Source: Methanolinea sp. UBA275 (GTDB taxonomy: Archaea; Halobacteriota; Methanomicrobia; Methanomicrobiales; Methanospirillaceae). From it: 52,159 nt of DNA. The DNA lies in NCBI GenBank assembly GCA_002506105.1, contig DAWU01000004.1, positions 1 through 52,159 on the forward strand, in the 5' to 3' direction. Below, in pieces: positions 9,189-18,477 of this stretch (position 1 is the stretch's first letter; every line of letters begins with the position of its first letter). Made by a program: the position numbers and the translations under genes. The notes beneath the pieces are model-generated. The model did no database searches. It was given only the letters and a program-made list of their open reading frames with translations, and was not told the DNA's origin.

Positions 9189-10363
9189 AGTGTGCAGGAT
9201 CGATCGATGTGCGGGATATCGACGAATCGTCCATCAATATCGACCCTATTCAGGTTGGCGGGCGGCTTACTGCCGAGGCAATGAAGGCGATAATTGCCTA
9301 CGGCGATGGATATTCGATCTGCGATAACTGTCGCAAACCATTCAGGCTGGATTACATCAAGACTCCTCCTGTTGATGTATTCATGCGGGACCTCGCGGCT
9401 TTCCTGCACATGGATGTTGCACGGGTGGTCCCGGGTGCCCGCCGGGGGTTCCAGGCAGTTGCTGATACGTACGTGCAGAAGAATGATCCCGTGCTGATCA
9501 CCGCACTCTCCCACTATACCGAGGTGCTGGCAATCGAGAGCAGGGGAGGCATTATCAGGGAGATCCCGAAGACTGCGGAGAACCTGATCACCCCTGATGC
9601 CACTGCCACCAAGATTGAGGAAGTCACCAGGGAGACAGGAAAGACGCCCTCTCTCCTCTTCCTCGACCATGTTGACTACCAGTACGGCAACCTGCACCCG
9701 GTCTGGGACATCACACGGATCGCACACCAGTATGACATCCCGGTCCTTCTCAACGGCGCCTACACCGTGGGCATCATGGAGGTCGATGGAAAAGAGATAG
9801 GTGCGGATTTTGTTGTAGGGTCCGGGCATAAGAGCATGGCTGCCCCGGCCCCGTCAGGCGTGCTTGCAGCAACCAGCGAGCGGGCATCCGAAGTGTTCCG
9901 GACCACGTCCGTGAAGACGGATATCACCTCACGGACATTCGGGATCAAGGAGGTGGAGATGATGGGCTGCACGCTCATGGGTGTCACGCTTGTCGGCATG
10001 ATGGCCTCATTTCCCCGTGTTCAGGAACGGGTGAAACACTGGGAAGAGGAACTTGCACACGGAAACCTCGTCGTCGAAGCCTTAAAAAGCATACAGGGCA
10101 CCGATATACGGAGTGAGTACCCCAGGAAACACACGCTCACCCGCGTGGACACGACGAATTCCTTTGACGAGGTGGCAAAAACCCATAAAAAACGCGGATA
10201 TTTTCTTTCAAGCGCTTTGAAAGCCCGGGGAATCGCGGGCACCATACCCGGGGCAACAAAAGTCTGGAAGTTCAACACGTACGGAATGACAAAAGCACAG
10301 GCAGACCATGTGGCCACCTCATTCAGGGAAATCGCCGAAGAAAACGGAATTCCCTCCCGCTAA
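9185..10363 (+). CDS. pscS: O-phosphoseryl-tRNA:Cys-tRNA synthase (SepCysS)
   Basis: A 392-residue fold-type I PLP enzyme that converts Sep-tRNA(Cys), made by SepRS, into Cys-tRNA(Cys). The PLP-binding lysine is K216 in GSGHKSMAA, with the cofactor aspartate region LFLDHVDYQYG (158-168) upstream. The three cysteines known to be needed for sulfur transfer in this family are present: C46 and C49 (CDNC) and C262 (MMGCTLMG). The pathway is nearly confined to methanogens and close relatives, making this the best taxonomic marker in the window. It is coupled to a 60-residue upstream gene and convergent with the glutaminase gene on the other strand. Confidence 0.96.
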   Translation: MKCAGSIDVRDIDESSINIDPIQVGGRLTAEAMKAIIAYGDGYSICDNCRKPFRLDYIKTPPVDVFMRDLAAFLHMDVARVVPGARRGFQAVADTYVQKNDPVLITALSHYTEVLAIESRGGIIREIPKTAENLITPDATATKIEEVTRETGKTPSLLFLDHVDYQYGNLHPVWDITRIAHQYDIPVLLNGAYTVGIMEVDGKEIGADFVVGSGHKSMAAPAPSGVLAATSERASEVFRTTSVKTDITSRTFGIKEVEMMGCTLMGVTLVGMMASFPRVQERVKHWEEELAHGNLVVEALKSIQGTDIRSEYPRKHTLTRVDTTNSFDEVAKTHKKRGYFLSSALKARGIAGTIPGATKVWKFNTYGMTKAQADHVATSFREIAEENGIPSR

Positions 10364-10454
10364 CACATCTTGTTTCCCAGCCCGTCTCACGTTGAAAAGA
10401 CACACACATCCCATTTTCGTATCCTAATACCTAATACCGACCCCGATATCCTCT

Positions 10455-11015
10455 TTAACCATTGCAGCTCTCAAGGAACACCTCAATAACCCGATCATTC
10501 CGGACTTCCGGATGGAACATCACCCCGAAGAAGGGGCGTTTTGGATCCCTGACTGCCTGGATACACATGGCTGATTCGGCAAGCCTTTCCCATCCAGGAG
10601 GAGGCAGGCAGGAATGTGAATGGAGCTGGTATGCCTTGAAGGAGGAGGACTTGGGCATGAATGGATGAGGAGAAGTCACCTTCACGTCAGTCATTCCAAT
10701 CTCGCATCCCGGTCTTATTGACCCGCCGAATATCATGCAGAGAACCTGCATCCCTGCACAGATTCCCAGGACAGGTATTTCGCAATCCCGGAGCCAGGAA
10801 AAATGTTCCAGATGTTCCAAAAAACCGTTGTCTTTCAATGCAGTACCGCAGATGATGATGCCGCTGGCATGTGTCCATTCATGGTCCTGCATGGATGCAT
10901 AGTGCTGATATTTCCAGGTATGCCCGCATCTCTCGACAATCCGGGCAACAGGATTGACGAATTCATCACGCCCGAGGGATTCTTCCCGGATTCCCGGGTC
11001 AACAACGATGATCAT
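10455..11015 (-). CDS. Class I glutamine amidotransferase (GMP synthase glutaminase-like)
   Basis: A 186-residue stand-alone class I (triad) glutaminase domain. The nucleophile is C86 in LGICAGMQ, and H168 with E170 (FHPEV) complete the Cys-His-Glu triad. It resembles the GuaA-type glutaminase subunit but is more divergent than a genuine GuaA subunit. Its ATG overlaps the stop of the dph6-like gene by four bases (ATGA), so both are made from one transcript with the ligase first. This invites the idea that the glutaminase supplies ammonia to the neighbouring ATP-dependent amide ligase. A role in GMP synthesis remains possible. Confidence 0.85.
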   Translation of the reverse strand: MIIVVDPGIREESLGRDEFVNPVARIVERCGHTWKYQHYASMQDHEWTHASGIIICGTALKDNGFLEHLEHFSWLRDCEIPVLGICAGMQVLCMIFGGSIRPGCEIGMTDVKVTSPHPFMPKSSSFKAYQLHSHSCLPPPGWERLAESAMCIQAVRDPKRPFFGVMFHPEVRNDRVIEVFLESCNG

Positions 11016-11692
11016 TTCTCCTCCAGGCTTGCCCGTTTCACGTTCAGAACCCCCCGGAAATTACAATATTTTTTTTCTGATTCCTGGATTGCGATCTTCT
11101 TTCTGAAAAAAGGTGCATCCAGGACCAGTGTTTCATATTCCCCTCCTTCACCGGTGAGGGTGATCCCATAGTGTTGTGCATACTCAGAGAGGAGCATTGT
11201 TGCATCCCCATCAAGTTCCCTCCCAAGCCACGATTCATCAAACGGCTCGGAAAAGACCCCGGATATGACAACCCGGAATCCTGATACACGCAGGTTCTCC
11301 ATATATCTCGCGGGATCAGTATACCACAGCGGGTTGAAACACCAGAGACCCAGGGCGTGGCAGATCCGCTGTATTCTTGATGATTGGTACACCGACATGA
11401 GGGCACCTGTAACCACACCCTCAATCTCATGGTCGTTGACCGCACTCTCAAGAGCCCTCGTAAGATCGGAGAGTTCTTTCTCTTCAATTCCCTCAGTCCG
11501 GACCGAAACCAGTGGCAGGCCTGCGGCCTCTGCCTGCAGAGGGACCATGTGGAGGTTCGGGGTGTGGAACATATAACTTTCAGGATTCTCTGGAAAGAGG
11601 GTGATCAGGCAGGCAACCTCTTCTTTTTGCATGGCCAGAAAACACGCGTAGAGCGAGTCTTTGCCACCTGAACAGAGAACGCCGAGTTTCAT
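11012..11692 (-). CDS. Diphthine-ammonia ligase-like ATP pyrophosphatase (Dph6 family)
   Basis: A 226-residue PP-loop ATPase of the Dph6/MJ0570 type. The PP-loop CSGGKDS is at residues 7-13, and the family hallmark GEGGEYETLVLDAP lies near residues 176-189. Dph6 catalyses the last step of diphthamide synthesis on elongation factor 2, adenylating diphthine and adding ammonia. It is the promoter-proximal gene of a two-gene minus-strand operon with a class I glutaminase. The upstream region is shared with the divergent MFS exporter gene. Confidence 0.88.
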   Translation of the reverse strand: MKLGVLCSGGKDSLYACFLAMQKEEVACLITLFPENPESYMFHTPNLHMVPLQAEAAGLPLVSVRTEGIEEKELSDLTRALESAVNDHEIEGVVTGALMSVYQSSRIQRICHALGLWCFNPLWYTDPARYMENLRVSGFRVVISGVFSEPFDESWLGRELDGDATMLLSEYAQHYGITLTGEGGEYETLVLDAPFFRKKIAIQESEKKYCNFRGVLNVKRASLEEK

Positions 11693-11861
11693 GGGTGGTC
11701 AGCAGTGTCGTGAAGCATCTGATGTGAAAGGAGAAGAATGTCACGGCATACTGAGTACTCACTCAACCAGTTTTTGAGAATCATGACGCAGTATCACTGG
11801 TGATGGTTTAATGGCGTCCTCTTACGATAATTCACATATTTATCATGAATATATGGAATGT

Positions 11862-11880
11862 ATAATCACAGGATGATTAT
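11862..11880. promoter_or_regulatory. Palindromic operator upstream of MFS exporter
   Basis: A perfect 7-bp inverted repeat with a 5-nt spacer (ATAATCACAGGATGATTAT) lies 26 nt before the MFS start. A TATA-like GAATATATGG (11848-11857) precedes it, so the palindrome would overlap the transcription start, as a repressor site does. No regulator gene is adjacent. Confidence 0.45.
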
Positions 11881-11906
11881 CTGAATACCAGATGCTATGA
11901 ATTTCT

Positions 11907-13297
11907 ATGACTGCAGGTAACCTCATATCATTTACCCCGACGATGAAACGGGTGATCCTCTTCATCGCGATAATCAGCAGCTTCATCACCCCCTTTGATG
12001 GTTCATCGGTGAATATCGCGCTTCCCTCAATCGGGGAAGAGTTCTCGCTGGATGCCGTTACCCTTTCCTGGATCACCACCGCATACCTTCTTTCCATCGC
12101 CATTCTCCTTGTCCCGTTCGGAAAACTCGCAGATATCTTCGGGAGAAAACGAATTTTTCTCTGGGGGATCTCCATATTCACTCTCGCCTCGTTCCTTGTG
12201 ACGTTTTCCCCTGATGTAATGATGCTGATTTCACTCCGCCTCCTCCAGGGTGCAGGGTGTGCGATAATCTTCGGGACGAGCCTTGCCATACTCTCGGCAG
12301 CGTATCCCCCGGGAGAGAGGGGAAGGCACTCGGGATCTCGATTGCCGCGGTCTACCTCGGCCTTTCGCTTGGTCCTTTCCTTGGCGGGATACTCACCGAG
12401 ACAATGGGCTGGCGCAGCATATTCCTGGTCAATGTTCCTCTCGGCATCCTCTGTATCCTCTTCACGGTATGGAAATTGCCGATGGAATGGCGCGATGCAG
12501 AAGGGGAACACTTTGATCTCGCGGGCTCGGTTCTCTGGGCAGCCTCGCTGGTCGCATTCATATACGGGCTTTCTATCCTTCCCGATCTGACAGGAATCGC
12601 ATTGATTGGAGGCGGCATAGTCATTGGACTCTTTTTTATACTCCTTGAAATCCGAAGGCCCTTCCCTGTCCTGAACATGCACCTCTTTCTCAGAAACCGG
12701 GTCTTCGCATTCTCAAACCTTGCTGCCCTCATCAATTACAGCGCAACCTATGCTGTCACATTCCTCCTCTCGCTCTACCTCCAGATCGCACAGGGTTTCT
12801 CCGCTGAATATGCAGGCCTGATCCTCGTTGCCCAGCCGGTCGTCCAGGCACTTTTCTCACCACTCGCGGGAAAACTTTCTGATCGGATCGACCCTGGCCG
12901 GGTAGCGTCGGCAGGGATGGCGCTTACGGTCGCAGGTCTCCTGCTTCTCACGTTTCTCAATGCCAGTACTACGATTCCGTATATCCTCGGGTGCCTTGTG
13001 CTCCTGGGAGCAGGATTTGGAATCTTCTCTTCTCCCAACACCAATGCGATCATCAGTTCGGTGGACCGGAAGTCCTACGGGGTCGCTTCGGGAATGGTGG
13101 GGACCATGCGGCTCGTGGGGCAGATGCTCTCGATGGGCCTTGCGATGACCGTCTTTGCCATTTTCATCGGCAGGGTGTCACTTGAATTGGCTCCACTCTC
13201 CTCGTTTATCGACAGTATCCGCGTAGCGTTCATCATCTTCTTCGCCATGTGTCTCATCGGCATGGTATTCTCTCTTGTACGTGTGAAAAAATCATGA
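11907..13297 (+). pseudogene. DHA2-type MFS drug exporter, frameshifted
   Basis: Together the two frames encode about 463 residues of an EmrB/QacA-type proton-driven exporter with many membrane segments. The first frame (from ATG 11907) carries the family motif FDGSSVNIALPSIGEEF and the loop GKLADIFGRKR, and runs to PPGERG. The reading then needs a -1 correction at the G-run 12319-12322 to continue as KALGISIAAVYLGLSLGPFLGG, the motif-C helix, in the frame that ends at 13297. One missing base explains the break; both halves are otherwise intact. It is either a recent pseudogene or a homopolymer sequencing error. Confidence 0.87.
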
Positions 13298-13405
13298 ATA
13301 TGTGCTTTTTCAAGATATGGGAAAAGTCAGGGTAAACGCGCTGATCTGTCTCTGTAATGCACTCAAACAGAGAATGAAAGATGAAGAATGGAAGCAATGG
13401 GCCGC

Positions 13406-13924
13406 TTATTTTTTTTCAGCCTTTTCCGCATCCTCTTTCTTCATGATCTTAAGCTCGCAGGTGCGATCCCCCGTGCACATGCTGCGCACGAAACGCAGGG
13501 TATATTCCGGATTCAGGGCTTCGACGGTCGCGATGGAGAATGCCAGGCAGCGGGAAAGAAGGCACTCTGTCCCTCCTCTCATCGCAAGTTCCCGTGCGAT
13601 GAACGGGCAGCGCTTTATCATGAGAACAGATCGTTCCGAATTGATGGGAATCTCTTCGGTTCGGAGATCCGGGCCGAAAAATACCAGGAATATGATCCGG
13701 AGAGTATCCATGATGTTCCTGGCATCAGTGGATGGAAGACCTGCGCTCTCTGCAAATGATCGTGCCTCACTGGCCAGCTGCATCCATATCTCGTGTTCGA
13801 GCGTGTCGTACTGATCACCCACCGCATCGCGGAAGGTGATGTCGTACATCACAGGCAGACTTGTAAAGAGGCGGGATACAACCTGCCACTTCAGTTCGGG
13901 GGATATCGGATCCCTGACAGGCAT
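13406..13924 (-). CDS. Cysteine-containing protein of unknown function
   Basis: A 172-residue protein from ATG 13924, 22 nt after the stop of the DUF1848 gene; an upstream in-frame ATG (14098) lies inside that gene and is unlikely. The C-terminal half holds five cysteines, including the end motif SMCTGDRTCELKI. This architecture recalls the small domain of L-2-amino-thiazoline-4-carboxylate hydrolase-like and DUF6125-type proteins of methanogens, but I cannot assign it firmly. The tail is lysine- and glutamate-rich. Probably cotranscribed with the DUF1848 gene. Confidence 0.65.
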   Translation of the reverse strand: MPVRDPISPELKWQVVSRLFTSLPVMYDITFRDAVGDQYDTLEHEIWMQLASEARSFAESAGLPSTDARNIMDTLRIIFLVFFGPDLRTEEIPINSERSVLMIKRCPFIARELAMRGGTECLLSRCLAFSIATVEALNPEYTLRFVRSMCTGDRTCELKIMKKEDAEKAEKK

Positions 13925-13946
13925 ACGGTGGTGTCGCCCGGCGGGC

Positions 13947-14999
13947 TTATATTCCTTCCCGCGTTCCTGCAATCGATTCCGGGAAGACTCCCCTGCCCGC
14001 TTGTTCAAGGTAGGCACGGTAATGCTCTTCAACCTCATGTGCTCCTGCATTCGCGTAGCAATACCGGCAGAGGTGCATGCATGTCGAGTACTGGCCAATG
14101 TCCTTGCTCGCGATACACCCGCACGGCCCTCTCTGGCCCGGATCCTTGAGGTGCCTGAAGGGGACGTTCTTCCCGCCCGCCCTATCAGCAGGTGCCGGCT
14201 CCCCGAGGAACTCCATCAGCATCCGGTCATCCGGGAATTCTTCTTTCAGCAGTTCACCGGAAATACACTGGCCCCGCCTGATGCCGAATTCCGAGAGATC
14301 TTCTGCTTCTCCGCAGGCCGATATCGAAAGATCCCAGTCAGCACTCATACCCTGCAGGCCGCTGCAGAACTCATGCATCTCATCGCGTGTGAATTCGCGG
14401 ATTCCTGTCACTCTCTCATTCCGGAGGTTCCGACATACACGGGAGTATTTTGCGATATCGATGAAACTGATCACCATCCGTCGTGTATGGTGACGGAGCA
14501 GGGAACCTATCCGTTCCACTCTCGAGAGAAGATCATCGACGGAGAGGGTGTCTGCGAGGATGAGGGGATCAAAACGCCAGACAACCCTTCCCTCCCCTAC
14601 GATTTTTGAGAGGGCGATAAATGTCTCTACCCGGTTTGACAGGTCCGGGATACGGGGTTCAAGACCCTCATCAACGTAATCATTCAGAGTAAGAAGGAAG
14701 TAATAGGGAATTTTTTTCTCATCAAGGAGTGGGAGAAATTTCAGGAAAGGGGCGGGATTCTTCGACCAGAATGCAAGAGCCCTTGTCCGCGCAAAAGAGA
14801 CATAATATTTTTGCCTGTTCCAGGGATTTTCCCAGGCAGCATAACCCCGATCCAGCCGGTGCATGAACCAGTCTCCAAAAAAAGCGGGTATATCCGTAGA
14901 CCTGCTGGCAGAGATGATCACGGGAGCCGTCGCATCCCTGGAAATGCCACCATCGTCAAGGATTTGCACATGTTCCCATCCTTTAAATCTCCCTGGCAT
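13947..14999 (-). CDS. DUF1848 family protein, probable Fe-S protein
   Basis: About 350 residues. The N-terminal motif VIISASRSTDIPAFFGDWFM is the DUF1848 hallmark, followed by a TIM-barrel-like body (FWSKNPAPF, YYFLLTLNDY, VVWRFDPLIL). The C-terminus has the cysteine cluster CGCIASKDIGQY...C..LCRYCYA, with CxxxCxxC-like spacing reminiscent of radical SAM or ferredoxin clusters. The function of DUF1848 is not known. ATG 14999 has purine-rich AGAGAGA just upstream; an in-frame GTG at 15029 is an alternative start. Confidence 0.85.
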   Translation of the reverse strand: MPGRFKGWEHVQILDDGGISRDATAPVIISASRSTDIPAFFGDWFMHRLDRGYAAWENPWNRQKYYVSFARTRALAFWSKNPAPFLKFLPLLDEKKIPYYFLLTLNDYVDEGLEPRIPDLSNRVETFIALSKIVGEGRVVWRFDPLILADTLSVDDLLSRVERIGSLLRHHTRRMVISFIDIAKYSRVCRNLRNERVTGIREFTRDEMHEFCSGLQGMSADWDLSISACGEAEDLSEFGIRRGQCISGELLKEEFPDDRMLMEFLGEPAPADRAGGKNVPFRHLKDPGQRGPCGCIASKDIGQYSTCMHLCRYCYANAGAHEVEEHYRAYLEQAGRGVFPESIAGTREGI

Positions 15000-15157
15000 A
15001 TTCTCTCTCTGTAGTATACTTACGAGCACATCCCCAATAACCCTCCCGGGCAGCAGGAGGCTCAGGCTGTCTCATTCAGGCAAGCTATATCAAAAAGGAG
15101 GGCTAATCAGATTGATCGGATACATCCTGGCAGGATCAAGGGTGTAAGGGACGGGCA

Positions 15158-16417
15158 ATGGGCATCCGGTTTTTCCGTGGGCAGAAGATAAAATACGAGC
15201 ATGAATTCAGCCAGCTTCGTGAGATAGTCGAGATACTCAGGAAAGAGTATCCCACGGAGCCTGTGTACCTCCTCACCGGGGTTCTTGTCGCAAACGGGCA
15301 GATTGATTGCGTGATCCTCACGAAAAACGGTCCCCTCATCCTCGATCTCAAGGCATTTCGGGGGGAGATCACCGGCGTTGAGAACGGGAAATGGGAGGTA
15401 AAGACAAAAGACGGCCCCCTGCCCCTTCCAAACCTTTTCCTCCAGGCAAAGATTCACCGCCAGGATTTCATAGATCGCATCATCCCAACATGCAGGAGCC
15501 AGTTTCCCCATGTTGGGGAGACAAACCTCCGGAAGACGGGTTCCTGGCTCTACTTATGCAAAGGCAGCACCTATCCCGAGGGCCAGATCGATTTTCGCAA
15601 GGTAAAATGGTTCCGCATTGTCACGGGAGATGACCTCATCCAGAAGATGAGATTCATGGAATCCGGGTACACCCTGCGAATACAGGACATGGATGCCATC
15701 GTAAGAGCGCTCCGGCTCGAAGAGTATTCGTTCGAGGATGATGCCCCCCTTGTCCCGGCGGCAAAAACCAGGAAGAAGCCGCTTGTCTCGAGAACCACCC
15801 TCATCATTCTCTTGATTATCCTCGCCCTCTTCTGCATCGGCCTCTTTGTCATCCTGGCATTCCCAGGCGCGAAAGTCGCCGCGGCGAATGCCCTGCAGGG
15901 GGTGATTACCCTGACAGGCGGATGGATGCATACGGTTGCGAAGGATTCTTTCAAAAAAAATTCATCGGTCCAGGACAGCCAGCAGGCACTCATCTATCTA
16001 AACCGCCTCCGCATGGGAGAGGGTGAAACCCCGCTCTCCTTTGACGAACGGGCGTACACCCTCGCACTCGTCCGTGCACGGGATATGGCTGAGTATAAGT
16101 ATCTCAACTATACCAATCCGGAAACAGGCTCATCCACGCTTGCATTGAAACGATGGCACGGTTTTTCTGAAAATGAGAGCGTATTCGAGACGTTATACAG
16201 CCAATGGACAGGGTATACTCCGGGGATCGAGAGGCAGGCTATCGACTCATGGATCACCGATTCCGGGAACCGCCAGAGGCTCCTGTTTGACCACCCATCC
16301 GGAGGAATGGCGTGCGCAGATGGCTATTGCTCCTATATCGGGGTGAGGCATATCCCGGCACAGGGAATGAACCCCACATCTTCACCCATGAATGCGACCG
16401 TGAACGCATCGGCGTGA
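15158..16417 (+). CDS. NERD domain - transmembrane - CAP domain fusion
   Basis: A 419-residue protein in three parts. Residues 1-190 are a NERD (nuclease-related) domain: GQIDCVILTKNGPLILDLKAFRGE (47-70) holds the acidic/lysine core of the restriction-endonuclease-like fold. Residues 212-235 form one membrane segment after the positive RKK stop-transfer. Residues about 270-400 are a CAP/SCP1-like extracellular domain (YLNRLRMGEGETPLSFDE, ARDMAEYKYLNY). The likely topology is NERD inside and CAP outside. I know no established role for this combination. NERD assignment is good; CAP is good by its N-terminal signature. Confidence 0.8.
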   Translation: MGIRFFRGQKIKYEHEFSQLREIVEILRKEYPTEPVYLLTGVLVANGQIDCVILTKNGPLILDLKAFRGEITGVENGKWEVKTKDGPLPLPNLFLQAKIHRQDFIDRIIPTCRSQFPHVGETNLRKTGSWLYLCKGSTYPEGQIDFRKVKWFRIVTGDDLIQKMRFMESGYTLRIQDMDAIVRALRLEEYSFEDDAPLVPAAKTRKKPLVSRTTLIILLIILALFCIGLFVILAFPGAKVAAANALQGVITLTGGWMHTVAKDSFKKNSSVQDSQQALIYLNRLRMGEGETPLSFDERAYTLALVRARDMAEYKYLNYTNPETGSSTLALKRWHGFSENESVFETLYSQWTGYTPGIERQAIDSWITDSGNRQRLLFDHPSGGMACADGYCSYIGVRHIPAQGMNPTSSPMNATVNASA

Positions 16418-16424
16418 GCCAGGC

Positions 16425-17636
16425 TCAACCCTGTTCATTCGCCTGCAATTTCCCGTTGAGTACAGTATAGATCTGGAGATATTCAAGCGTCTCCGATACA
16501 TGGGATTGCATCTCGATTTTTTCTTCCATCGCGAGGATATCCTCAACCCGCGAGGTGGTTGCAGCGATCCTCGGGACGACCGAACACGCAAGGTCTCCCG
16601 GGTGAGGATCGAACGTGCCGATCCTCTTTGCCAGCTGCACCGTCTCCTGCTTATCGTACGCAACCAGGGGCCTGAGCAGCGGAACTGTCGCAGCACCTGA
16701 GACCACTGCCAGGTTGTCCAAGGTCTGCGAGGCAACCTGTCCCAGACTGTCCCCGGTGCAGAGTGCAAGATGTCCCTGTTGTTTCGCAAGTTCACTTCCA
16801 AGATACATCATGAACCGCTTGCACAGGACGCAGCGAAGGCGGGGAGTTGCCCTTGCTATAAGCGTTGCATAAAACCTGCTGGCATCCGCGTAAAAGAGTG
16901 TCATGGGAAACCCAGAACACCAGGTCGAAAGAATGGAGAAGTGGCGGAGTGCAGTCGGCAGGACGTCCCGCCCTGCAAAGTCCCCGGAACCGATGTGCAA
17001 TGCGTCGACAACGCAACCCCGCCGCATCATCTGCCAGATTGCAACCGGAGAGTCGATGCCGGATGAGAGAAGGGCCAGGATCTTCCCCTGGGTTCCCCAA
17101 GGCAGACCTCCGGGTGCCCTTATCCGCGAATCATATACCAGCCCGCCAAATTCCCGGAGTTCGACAAATACCTCGTACTCAGGCGAACTGAGGTCAACAA
17201 TCGCAGTGGGGACAGCATGTAGAATTGCAGAACCCACATCTGCACCCAGTTCCTGGCTCGTGATTCCTTCAACACCCTGGCGGCGGGCCCTGACGGCAAA
17301 TCGCTGACCGGGGTGGAGCCCTGCGGTTGCACGTCTCACCGCAGCGTTTTTCACTTCTTCCGGATCAGGGGGAGTCAGGGTACACACCGCCACATCCACG
17401 ACCCCGAATATGCGTGAAATGATCCCGGCCATCTCATCAGGCTTCTCGCCGTGCAGGATGATCCGTCCCCGGTGTACCTCTGCCCGGAACGAGAGTCCTC
17501 CCGATTCAAGTGCCCGCCCGCAGTTCCGGAGAAGAAGTCCCACGAAGTGGCGCTTGACCGGCTCACTCTTGAGGAAGAGCTCCCCGTACCGGAGCATCAC
17601 TCCCTGCTCTTCCGATGAAGTACGTCCGGGCATCAT
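16425..17636 (-). CDS. thiI: tRNA 4-thiouridine synthase ThiI
   Basis: A 403-residue protein with the ThiI order: N-terminal ferredoxin-like region (MLRYGELFLKS), THUMP domain (residues about 60-165) and a PP-loop ATPase domain with LLSSGIDSPVA. ThiI adenylates U8 of tRNA and replaces its oxygen by sulfur. The C-terminal rhodanese domain of bacterial ThiI is absent, as usual in archaea. Residue 14 (ATG 17597) aligns with the start of many homologues, so the first 13 residues may not be translated. Methanogen ThiI proteins generally take sulfur by a route not needing rhodanese. Confidence 0.93.
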   Translation of the reverse strand: MMPGRTSSEEQGVMLRYGELFLKSEPVKRHFVGLLLRNCGRALESGGLSFRAEVHRGRIILHGEKPDEMAGIISRIFGVVDVAVCTLTPPDPEEVKNAAVRRATAGLHPGQRFAVRARRQGVEGITSQELGADVGSAILHAVPTAIVDLSSPEYEVFVELREFGGLVYDSRIRAPGGLPWGTQGKILALLSSGIDSPVAIWQMMRRGCVVDALHIGSGDFAGRDVLPTALRHFSILSTWCSGFPMTLFYADASRFYATLIARATPRLRCVLCKRFMMYLGSELAKQQGHLALCTGDSLGQVASQTLDNLAVVSGAATVPLLRPLVAYDKQETVQLAKRIGTFDPHPGDLACSVVPRIAATTSRVEDILAMEEKIEMQSHVSETLEYLQIYTVLNGKLQANEQG

Positions 17637-17814
17637 GGCTCAAAGGAGGTTGGATGTGAATACTGATAAAAACAGGGTGGCCCGGGATGCAGGACCGGTA
17701 ATTTATACGATGTGATTTATAAAGGAATGCATCCAGGGAAAAATGCCCAACCAGGAATTTTCCAGGTCGTGAACCGGCAAGGCCACCGGTTTTCCTGTCA
17801 AATTCCGATACACC

Positions 17815-17823
17815 TTTAATATA
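17815..17823 (+). promoter_or_regulatory. TATA box of DUF2150 gene
   Basis: TTTAATATA is centred 26 nt before ATG 17845, which predicts a leaderless transcript beginning at or next to the start codon. Confidence 0.5.
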
Positions 17824-17839
17824 CAGGAGAATACCTGTA
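17822..17839. promoter_or_regulatory. Inverted repeat between TATA box and start of DUF2150 gene
   Basis: TACAGG-AGAATA-CCTGTA, two 6-bp arms with a 6-nt spacer, fills the space between the TATA box and ATG. A bound protein here would block initiation, so it is a candidate operator. Confidence 0.4.
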
Positions 17840-17844
17840 AGATA

Positions 17845-18477
17845 ATGGCTAAAAAGAAGGAGAAAGCTGCGAGCGTTGAAGAACCGCTCAAATTGTTCTA
17901 TATCTTCTATAATCAGGAGCGGTGGGACAATTGGATACACACGCTCCGGGAATCGAATTTCGAGGCTGATACCAAGAGCGAAGAGATGCCTGAAGGGTAT
18001 ACCACGCTCTATAACTTCTCGATGGACATCACCCTCTCGGTGTTAAAGATTGTAAAACTCTTCCAGAACGGAAGGTATACCAAGGAAGAAGCACTCGAGA
18101 AGCTGAATGCAGTCGAGGCCATTGTGATGTGCGAGGCCCCGGAGGACGAGCTTGAGGAATATGTCGAATCCCTGCAGCTCTCGCTCCTCGTCCTCTTTGC
18201 CAGCTGCCGGAAATTCATTGACGGCGTATACTCAACAGATATCAAGACACTCGTCAAGGAAGGAAAAAAGACGGTCGAGAACGACATGGAGAGAGCACTC
18301 GACATCGCAGCCGATATCGGGGCCAGCGTTATTCACGGGGCTTCATGCTGCGGAAAATATGTCAAGGATGACATCGAGCAGCCCACTCTCTTTGACGAAT
18401 GGCTCATCGAGGTCGAGAGCATGGCCGAGGCGGTCGCCTCGCTGAAGAACTTCGATGAAGAGGCCGGCGAGACGTGA
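17845..18477 (+). CDS. DUF2150-like archaeal protein
   Basis: A 210-residue acidic, mainly helical soluble protein (KLFYIFYNQERWDNWIHTLRES near the N-terminus; CRKFIDGVYSTDI in the middle). It matches what I know of the archaeal DUF2150 family in length and N-terminal pattern, though I rank this as a probable assignment. The promoter suggests a leaderless transcript under an inverted repeat. It is coupled to the next gene by a four-base overlap (GTGA). Confidence 0.7.
   Translation: MAKKKEKAASVEEPLKLFYIFYNQERWDNWIHTLRESNFEADTKSEEMPEGYTTLYNFSMDITLSVLKIVKLFQNGRYTKEEALEKLNAVEAIVMCEAPEDELEEYVESLQLSLLVLFASCRKFIDGVYSTDIKTLVKEGKKTVENDMERALDIAADIGASVIHGASCCGKYVKDDIEQPTLFDEWLIEVESMAEAVASLKNFDEEAGET

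Noticed and set aside
11843..12682. Minus-strand frame of 279 codons opposite the MFS gene
   Set aside because: Lysine/arginine-rich shadow of the exporter; no conserved motif, and the plus-strand frames explain the DNA.
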